Assembly: GCF_963678635.1 (NCBI RefSeq) | Contig: NW_026971367.1 | Location: 1 to 43,892, forward strand | DNA length: 43,892 nucleotides | Origin: Symsagittifera roscoffensis | Lineage: Eukaryota > Xenacoelomorpha > Acoela > Convolutidae | Direction: 5' to 3' | Part shown: positions 22,103 to 31,800 of the stretch, in pieces | How the letters are laid out: every line of letters begins with the position of its first letter | Numbering within the stretch: position 1 is the stretch's first letter | Made by a program: the position numbers and the translations under genes | The notes under the pieces: generated by a model | Told to the model about the DNA's origin: nothing | The model's database searches: none | What the model saw: only the letters and a program-made list of their open reading frames with translations

Positions 22103-22450
22103 TTGCCTTGAGCTACTTAATAGGAAAGTTCGGGCAATCCGGGAACAAATAAAGGAAGACCTCGGTGGGCGTATTAAGCAAATACACACCCACTTGAGAA
22201 GAAGAATTGTTCCCTACTCTCGTGCACTTGGAGCAGTCCGAGTGTGGGAGAGCTTTTTCATAGATTTGACGAATTTTCGACCAAGAGGTTGCCTTGAGCT
22301 ACTTAGTAGGACAGCTCGGGCAATCGCAGGACACCCAAAAGCAGACCTCGGTGGGTGTATTAGGCAAATACACACCCACTTGAGAAGACTGTGTCCTGGG
22401 CTTCGTTCTTTCGGATCGTTCCGATTGGGGGAAGTCTTTTTCTTTAAGAC
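22103..22450 (+). repeat. Tandem 186-nt structured RNA module, two copies
   Basis: Copies begin at 22103 and 22289, both with TTGCCTTGAGCTACTTA. Each folds the same way with different bases. (i) TTGCC..GAGCT pairs with AGYTC..GGCAA. (ii) Stem I is GGGAACAA/TTGTTCCC (22141-22148, 22207-22214) in copy 1 and CAGGACAC/GTGTCCTG (22327-22334, 22391-22398) in copy 2. (iii) An enclosed GTGGG..TATT / AATACACACCCAC hairpin. (iv) A following hairpin is CACTTGGA/TCCGAGTG (22225-22232, 22237-22244) in copy 1 and TCGGA/TCCGA (22411-22415, 22420-22424) in copy 2. Compensatory changes argue for selected RNA structure 420-760 nt ahead of the Gag-Pol start. Confidence 0.85.
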
Positions 22451-22865
22451 TAAGTTTTATTTATCTATTTCTGAATCATCACTGCTTTTTATCGAAGATT
22501 GTTTAATTTTAACAAAGCAGTGACTTGATAAATTGTGTGGCGATAAATTGATACTGACAAAAGGTCGCTGTCACCTGTAGGATATTCTTATCTGATTATC
22601 GATTGTGTTTTGTGTGTCGATTATATCTTGTGGAAACTTAGTGATACTGTTATACTATACAACCGGGTTGAGTTAGCATTATATCAATACTGGGTAGACC
22701 CTGTGTGTAACTTTAGCTGAGTCACTAATTTAGTCGTGAGAGATCTAAGAGACATTTTGATACTGACGGAATCGAGTAGGCAGTGTTAAGTGATTTAACT
22801 AAATCTTGTTTGTGGTACGTTTGCATTGCCATCAAATTAAGAATACTTTCATTTTGACAAAAACT

Positions 22866-25800
22866 ATGCAGCGCAGGGACTCGCTAGGATCGACTACTAA
22901 AATTCCCAGGCTAAGCAAGGGAAGCACGCGGAAATTTAGAACTAGGCGTAGCCAAACCTCGTTTAGCAGCGCTTCCGACGCGTTTGCTGAAGACGAATCG
23001 ACTAAAGGTCAACCTGATCTTTCAGTGATCGAAATGAAACTAAGGAGCGAGAAAAACCTCGATGGCAATCAAAGGCGGAGCGCCGAGGCCGAGCCTGCGA
23101 GCGAAACGCTGGTGGATCCCTTTGACGAAGGGGAGCGAACGCTCATTCGACCCGACTTTGAGCCAGACGAGGTCCTCGAACGAGAGGAAGTCGAGAGGAC
23201 AGAGGAGACCTCGGAGCGTTCCGAGGTCGAACCTCGGGAGGAGGTGTTGTACAGGGGAATGTCCAAATCGGAGACTAAGAGCTATAAATGGAGAAAGGAA
23301 CCTTCACATCTGACAAGTGCACACTCATCCTTGGCCAAACAGAGTAACAACGCGATGATGTCGAGTATGAGTCCGGGTGAAGAGCAGACGTTCTCGAAGG
23401 CCAAGAAGAGTTGGAAGTCCTTGTACGACGAACGCATGGCGTCACTACCAACTGTAGGTTTGACTTCCAGTGATGGCTACCCGGAGATAACCCATCCGGA
23501 TGTGAACTTCACACCGTGCCCAAGGAACGACATGAGCAGGGAGGCGTCTTCTGCCTCGCCGACCAGGCCTATGTCAGATGGGATAACGATGGGAGCATCA
23601 TCAACGTTCGACAGACTGATGACGTCAATGCACAAGCAAAAGGGCGGTGCGTCATCAAGTACTAGGCTACAGCCACAGTTGACCTCGTCTTCTCTGGGGC
23701 TAACCCCGCCATTGGGGGCAGCTGGTGACATAAGTGATATGTTCGCTGGTGTGATGAATGGCCTGGATGAATTGAGGCGAGACATGACTAAGAGGATAGA
23801 TCAAGTTGACGAGAGAGCTCACCATGGTCGAGAGAATTTGAAAGATGAGCTAACGCACGTGAAGTCGCAGGCGAGGTTTGATCAGGCTCAATTGATTCGT
23901 GACACCGATCAATGCCTGGCCGAGAGCCTGGCACAGGCAAACAAAGAGTCGGAGGAAAGAGAGGCTAGGATGACAAGAGAGATCGAGCGATTGTTGAATG
24001 ATCATGATAATACCTACGCCCAAACGATGACTGGCCTGGAAAGGAGGTTGGACGCCAAATCTGACTTGATGATGCGGAAGCTTGACGCGATCCTGAATGG
24101 GAATAGTTGGCAGGAGCATTCCAACTCAAGGGAGCGCTCACGCCATGCGAATGTTGGAGATGGTACGGGCAACAGTGCCAGAGCCCAGCAAGGCTCGAGA
24201 ACGAACTACGAACATAGAAACAAGGAGCGGCCAAGGGCAGCCCCGCAGAGGCCTGGCTGGACAAATCCAGTCCCATCGGAGGCAGATGCCACCCCGGAGA
24301 CAAGATTGCCAACCGTGCCACAAGTCAGTTCAGTACCAGATCTGACTACAGTCTCACAAGACACAACGATGTATGCCTCGATGTTTGAGCCTCTGAACAG
24401 ATCTCTTGAAACATTCATCACCAAGCTCTCGAAGTCAACCGAGAGAGGAGAGAGGTCAAGAAGAACACTGAAAAAGCCGAAGTCATATAAAGACGAGTCA
24501 GACGGCTGCATTGATACTTGGATAGAGGTGATGAAGTTACACTTTGAGGAAGAGAATCTCTCCAAGAAACAAGAGTGCAGCGCGCTGACGAGCAACCTGG
24601 AGGGTACTGCATTAAATTGTGTAATGGCGAAAAGAGCCAATGAGAGAGACAGCGCTCGCAAGATATTCGACATCCTGCTGAATCGTTTCGGCTCTGGAGT
24701 ACAAGGGCACCAGGCCATGGTGAAGTTCGAGAAGAGGCGTCAGAGAGATGAAGAATCAATAGATAAATTCTTGGACGACCTTGAATTGCTCAGGAGGAGG
24801 AGCAACCCGGATGAGAGAATATCCGAACGAAACTTGGCGATCGCTTCGAAGTTCATGGATGGTGTAAGGAGTGAGGAGTTGAAGACGATGTTGGCCACTC
24901 ACTTCACCCTGTCGCTTGACCAGGTACCCACGCCCGACGACTTGCGTATGAAGTCACGCGAGTATTTACTGATAAAACCGAGGGCGCAAAACCGTTACAG
25001 CAATTATGGCAACTATAGCGGGACAAACACTGGTGCGAATTCCAGTTGGTACAAACCTCGCAATGACATGGACAAGAGGAGGTCGTGTGCGAATTGTGGT
25101 TCGATGGACCATCACGTTTCTGCGTGTTCTGCATACAAACAGAACATGAAGGCCATAGGCTACTTTCTCGAGGACGCTGACGCGACCGACGAGGATCATG
25201 AAGAGTACGTGAGAGGGCTCATCATGAAATATGGTCCGAGGTGTTTCTTCTGTAATTTGGAGGGACACTTCAAGTCGGATTGTACTCAATTTTGGGACGC
25301 AGTAGCGGACGCGAAACATCCCCGCCACGATGAGGCGCTTTCGGGTGTCAAGGCCAGTCGAGCACGTCTGATGAACGAGGCTGAATCTCGGAGAAAGGAG
25401 ACGACACCGAGCACTTTCACGACTAAAAAGGTTAAGACATGGCCTGACGAGGGGGTAGCCTCAAACCTCGAAACAGAGTCGTCTAGCCCACTCAAGGTAG
25501 ATTACGGCCTGGCGGCAAGGACAGCTCTGCAGAATGTCAAACAAGACCTAGCCACGAAAGAAGTGGAGCAATGGGTAAGGTCGGAGCTGGAGAGCACAGA
25601 TCTTCGGGAAAGTCTTAATGTCCTGAGTAAGACGACAAGAGCAGAAGATGAAAAAGAGCCCAAGAAACAGGGACTAAAACTGAACGTTATATCTGGCAAG
25701 ACTTTCGGCATGACGAAGGCAGGGACCAAAATAATGTCTATCATCTCAGTCGCAGGGCACCAGGTGGTCAAGAACCTGAGCGAGCCATCCGAGATTACAC

Positions 25801-28800
25801 TGGTCCACCTGGACATCTATGCCGACTACCTGAAGGAGAAGGATCCCAAACTGGACTCCAGGGCAGTGCGAGCGCTGCTCACAACGGGAGGTCCGAGGCT
25901 GATGAAAGTGGACGGACATTATATCGATGTCCATGGCCCTTACCCGATTCTGATGAACGTGGATGGCATCAATATCTACACGAAAGCTCACATAACTGAT
26001 GCGAACGATCAGGTTGGCCGGATATACATTGGTCAAGAGGAGCTGAAGGTCAGACGAATCGGACACAACGCGATGCTCGAACAAGATGCTGTGCATATTG
26101 GTTGCGAGGCAGATCTGGCCGCACACGTTCTGGACGTGCAAGGCAGACAACTTTCTGTAAAGGGGCTGCTAGACACGGGAGCAGTGGTTAGTGTCATGCC
26201 AGTCAAAACTTGGACCGACATGGGTTTCGAAAGATCGGATCTCATACCGACAAACATCAGGTTGGCAGCTGCCAATCAGGGAGCAATCTATGTCTCCGGA
26301 CGAACCCCGATCATCTCACTGCAGCTTGGAGGAAGACATCTTTGGATGAGCTTCCTAGTAGTAGAGAATTTGGATGAATCCGACCAGTTCATCCTAGGAA
26401 GGGATTTCGTTCGCAACTTTGACGTCACGATTGATCTCAATGACGGATTGATTAGGATCAAGGATCCTGAAAGAAAGTATGAGAAAAGACCCCTTAATAA
26501 GATCTTAATTAATCAGGCCAAGGTGCCGATTTTTCTGGATCGAAAAGTTAGATTAAAACCGAACCAAGCCGTAGTAGCGACTTTTAGGATGAGGAACTTG
26601 AATGAACTCAGCAATGACAGACAGGTATGTCTGGTACCAAATCCAAACAGTAAAAGCTCGGCTATTTTAGGAAGAAGCTTCTCACTCACTCAGAGCGGAC
26701 TGTGTGTGAGTGTGTTATTGAACACAGAAGCAACAACAGTGACAATACAGAGGGGAAAGAAACTTGGCTACGCTTTGCCTCTGAACACAGACTTTCTGAG
26801 TGTGGAGAACTTGAAGAAGTTTGACGTAACTAAATGTCCATTACATGCGAACCAAGAATGTATAATGAAAAGAGTAATTGAATTGAAATCTTCTAGGAAA
26901 TTGTTTTCAATGAAGTCGGAAACAGATGATGGGCTGTCTAGTTGTTCCAACTTTCCTGAGAGGCCGACGGAAGCAGAGTTAGCAGCGAATAGGCCTGTCC
27001 TACCTGAGATAGAACATCTGAAGGGTAAAATATCTGACAGGGAACTAGATTCGCTCAGGGCGGTGCTAGATCGGAACGCAGACGTTTTTTCAAAGCATAA
27101 GGCCGATATAGGTTGTTGCAATTTTGTAGAGGACGAGATTGAGATAGAAGAGGGCTCGGTACCTCATAGGGAAGGGGCGAGAAGAATGACCCCAAATAAG
27201 TCAGAAGCGTGTAGGAAGGAAATTGAAATGTTAATGGAGTACGACATGATTGAGCCGTCGAAGTCCCCATGGGCTTGTGGCGTAGTCATGGCGAAAAAGA
27301 AAGGGGGGCAACTCAGGTTTTGTTGTGATTTCCGTTATCTGAACGCAGTGACTATAAAGGACGCATACCCGATTCCCCGCATCGATGAGAGCCTATCCAA
27401 GCTGGGAGACGCTAAGTTCTTCACGACGTTGGATTTGGGCTCCGCATTCTGGCAAGTGCCACTCAGAAAGCAAGATCGAGAGAAAACAGGTTTCGCGTGT
27501 GAGCTGGGACTCTTCCAGTGGAAGAGGATGCCATTCGGATTGTGCAACGCGACGGCCACATTCCAGCGACTGATGGCCCAGGCACTCACGAGCGTCACTA
27601 AGAAATACGGGAATCTCATCATGTGTTATGTCGATGATGTTGTGATTGCAACACCAACCCTAGAAGACCACATAGAGAGGTTGGAGGAGGTGTTTTCTTG
27701 CATGAAGCAGGCGGGTCTGAAATGCAAACCCTCTAAGTGTGAAATCCTCAGGGATTCCATAAAGTATTTGGGCCGCCTGGTTGACAAACATGGAGTGAGA
27801 CCAGATCCCGAAGCAGTTGAAGCGGTGTTGACCTGGAAGGCACCTAAAACAGATACACAGTTGATGAGTTTCCTGGGATTCGCCAATTATTATCGTGAGT
27901 TCATCAAGGGGTATGCTGACAAAATATACCCCATGCAGAGATTGATGAGAAACAAGGGCAAAAAGTTCACCTGGACTGATGAGGCACAAGTCTCATTTGA
28001 AAACATCAAACGTGAACTTTGCGAGGCACCGGTCCTCGGCATGCCAACGGAGAAGGGAATGTTCGTGCTGGACACGGATGCATCAGTGGTTGCGATATCA
28101 GGCATACTTCACCAAGAGCAGGAGTGGAACGGGAGAACGGTTCTTCGTCCGATAGCTTATGGAAGTAAAGTCCTGAGTGACACTGAGATGAAGTACGGCG
28201 CACCAAAAGCGGAGATGTTTGCTGTGATCACGTTCGTGGAAAAATACAGGGCCTACCTGGGGAGTGCTCCATTCAAGTTACGTGTGGACAATCGTGCCCT
28301 TGCCTGGCTGAAAACCTATTCGATGGATCAAAGCTACATTGGTCGTTGGATCGTGCGCTTGGATGGATACCACATGATCATAGAGCACCGTACCCGTGAC
28401 AAGCACCAGAACGCAGATAGCCTCAGTAAAAAGACAGAATCTTATGAGCGCCTCGAGGAGAAGCAGGCTAACCAATCAGAGATCAAAGAGGGGTTTTCCT
28501 TTCTGGACAAAGAAACCTACGATAAGCTGCCACTTACTAGGTGGTTAGACAAGTCAGGACATCCTATACCTGGACACCCTGACCTTCCAGTGGAGACGGC
28601 CGCGGAGATAAAGCTTTTAGCCAGAGGCGAACCCGTTCCGTTGGACCTGCTAGTCCGATACAACTTGGTACAGCAAGAACTGACCAGGCTGGGTATAAAC
28701 AGCATCGCTTTATTGAATAAGACGGTGAACGTGGCGCCGGACGTCATGGGAAAACTCCGTGACTTGTTGGATAGGGAAGTGAATAGGCATGATCGTGAAT

Positions 28801-31800
28801 GGATGGAGACCATGCAGAGGTTGACTGTCACCGAGAGAACAGAGAAGAGGCCAGTGTCCATTCGCAGCCGAGGCGTTGAACGGGATTGCAGGTCGATCGT
28901 CAACCAGCTGGTGACCTCGATGCCGAAAGAAGTATTGTTGAGAACTTCGTTCACTGAATATGGAACATCGAATCAAAACCAAGCTACTGAGGAAGTCAGG
29001 ATCAGGTCGAAATCTAGCTTCACGAGGAGAGTGCACTTCACGGATGCAAAAGAAGAATACGAGCCAAGCCCAGACTGTTCGTCCATGGACGAGACAATGT
29101 CCGGGGAGTCTGACACCTTCGAGCCAGTCAAGGACGTCTCCTCTGATGAGTCAGACACCTTTGAGCCCGTGCAGGACGACTTGTCCGGGGAGAGGTTGAC
29201 TAGACCACCTAGGGGCAGAATTTTGTCCGGGGAGTCGGGTTCAAAGCGACCGATGGACAGAGTTTTGTCCGGGGAGTCAAGAAACATCTCAGACAACTTG
29301 GAATATGATGTTGAGGAATCAGTCGTTTCAATTGGTGACTCGAGACCCCAGTCCTGGGACAACACGTCTGAAACAACTTCCAATTCCGATGTGTCAGAGA
29401 TCGCAATCCACTCCTTATTGGTAGACTGGAAGCAGCGTGGGCTGGACCGAGAAACACATCAGGGTCCAGACAGGGACAGATACACCTCAGATGAAGAGGG
29501 CACTGTGGTAGATAATGCCGCAGACGAACTCGAGCTGATAGCAGTTTCAAAACGCCCAACCAGATTGCTGCCACATGGTACGGTCGTCCGTACCAATCTG
29601 GAACCATCTGTGCAAGAAGCGACTCCTTTGAAAAAGATATGGTGTGTCAAGTTGATGGACGATGCTCATGCTCCGGAGATAATGAGTGGGCAGATGAACG
29701 TGGTGAAGACGTATTTGAAAGCCAGGTACAGGCTGTCGGATCTCCTAAGGGCTCAACGAAATGATAGAATGACGAGCAGTCTGAAGAGATGGATTGAGAA
29801 TGGAGCACCTGACAAGGGAGACTTGGAAGAAGACAGCTACAAAATCCTGAAGCAATTTTACCTGAAGAGGAAAGACTTGTTGTACCTGAATAAGGACGGA
29901 ATCGTAGCCTGTAAGCGCAAGGAGGAGGACAAGGTCCTTTATAAATACAATTCAATAGTGCTGCCACAGTTGTACCAGACTGAATTGCTCTTTCGCTCAC
30001 ATGATCAGATGGGACATCAAGGCGTGGACAAAGTGTATAACAGGATACAAAAACGATTCGAATGGCCGGGATTGAAGAAGGCTTGCGAGAAATGGATAGC
30101 CGCATGCCTGTCTTGTCAACAGGCAAAGGATCCCAGGAAATTAAGGTTCCCCCTACAGTCAATAGAATCGTCAGGTTTCAACGAAGTGGTGCAAATTGAT
30201 CATCAGAAAATCTGCATGACAGCAACGGGCTATAATCAGGTGCTGGTAATGATCGACCATTTTACGAAATATGCGGAGGCAGCACCCTGCATGACAGCGT
30301 CGGCAGAAGAAACATGCGATCATTTGATAAACGTGTGGATAGCAAGGCATGGCTGCCCCATCACGTTCCAATCGGACAATGGCAAAGCATTTGTAGGTGA
30401 TCTCACGAAAGAGTTAATGAAAAGGTCGCAGGTAGCGCAGGCCCACTCGACCACTTATCACCCGCAAACGAATGGCCTAGTCGAGAGGCAGAATCGCACA
30501 CTGGTATCCATGTTGAGAGTCTACTGCTCACGCTATATGGATGACTGGGACAAGCACTTGCCGCAAGTGATGGGTGCTTACAACAGCACGGAGCATTCCA
30601 CCACGGGAATAAGTCCGCATATGATGCTGACGGGTCATGAAAAAGCACTCCCGTTAACGTTCTTCTACCCTGAATATGAAGGGAAGAGGACAGCACCGCA
30701 AACGTACGTGCGGGACGTTATTAGAAGACAACAGGACCTCAATGACTTATGTAGGAGGAATACGCAACAGGCGCAGATTAGACAAAAAAGGAGGTTTGAT
30801 AAAAGGACGGCCGATGCAAAAGCCTACTCAGTTGGCGACTACGTCTGGGTGTTCCAGGAAGTGGTTCCACCAAAAGGAACCAAGAAACTATTAAAGAAAT
30901 GGCGTGGTCCATTTCAGATAACAGAGGTGCATCAAGGAGGTCGTTTTTATCGGCTGAGCACCGGAAGAGCGGCTCATTACGAGAACATCAAACCACACAA
31001 CGCCTCGTCCGAGGATTGGTGCATCCCAGCGGACATGCAAGAGGGAGACTATTTAATAGTGGATCCTGCTTGTGAAGTGAATGAAAGGGGTACTCGCGAC
31101 AAGAACGACGGGAATGAGATGGTGGACAATTGTGATCTACCACTGGATCTCGAGTTGACTGAGCGAGTAGAGGTGGACGATGAAACTCTACCCTATGCCG
31201 AAGAAGACTGGGATTGCCCGGAACAAACCGAAATTGACAAAGGAATACAGCCTGACTTTCCGCTCACGATGGAGACACGCCAAAGTAAGAGGGGAAAAAA
31301 CCAGAAGAAATACAATCCGTATGGCGAGGACTTCGTTGTAGACCGGATAGTAGTGAGTGATGTCATAGACTCGCTGGTGGGGCTGGACGAAGTAGCGATG
31401 CTAGAAGAAATCGACCTTGTGAACGATATGGATCAAGATTGGATCGACGATCAATCAGAACCGGAAGTGGAGTTCGAACCAGAAGCGGAACAGACACATG
31501 AGCAAGAACTAACAAACTTGCGCGTGCTCGAATGGCTCCACGATCTGCCGACAGATCCAAAAGAGACGATCCTGACGATTCAGGACGTCGACAGAGACGG
31601 CGTCAAATACATCAGTCATGACAATACCGAGTCCAACTGGGTCGCCCCAGATGGTCCTCTACGTGTTCCACAATCCAACCTCGGTCTCCTAGACTCTGGG
31701 CGATCGACGGGGACGTCGATGGATATTTTTGTCCGGGGAGTGGGGGTAGGACTCACCCACACCGAAAATCTCATAATAAAAAAATTGAAATCGGCAAGGG

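Larger units (their letters stand above)
19734..22865 (+). other. Long structured leader of element B (no gene)
   Basis: 3.1 kb between the 5' LTR and the Gag-Pol ATG. Small open frames occur but none has a recognisable product, and the leader contains upstream ATGs. The content is dominated by RNA-structure-like repeats: a CGGGC/GTAA/GCCCG hairpin (19823-19836) with a GNRA-type tetraloop, paired ACCCTCC/GGAGGGT modules (19883-21388), an A-rich tract, direct ACCCTCC repeats (21529-21895) and a tandem 186-nt module (22103-22450). Such a leader could carry packaging, dimerisation, splice-donor or internal-ribosome-entry functions; none can be assigned from sequence alone. A scanning ribosome would meet many obstacles before 22866. 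Confidence 0.8.

Noticed and set aside
22095-22523. 142-codon ORF over the tandem leader modules
   Set aside because: The open frame follows from the 186-nt (62-codon) repeat; differences between copies are mostly amino-acid changing but preserve base pairing, so RNA structure is favoured.
22806-22865. Upstream TTG start for Gag-Pol (also 32704 for ORF2, 34890 for ORF3)
   Set aside because: Non-ATG starts inferred only from open frame; ATGs at 22866, 32791 and 34911 are the first in frame.
30780-30990. Chromodomain after the integrase
   Set aside because: Only a GPY/F-type module is recognisable; the following sequence is acidic and lacks the aromatic cage pattern.
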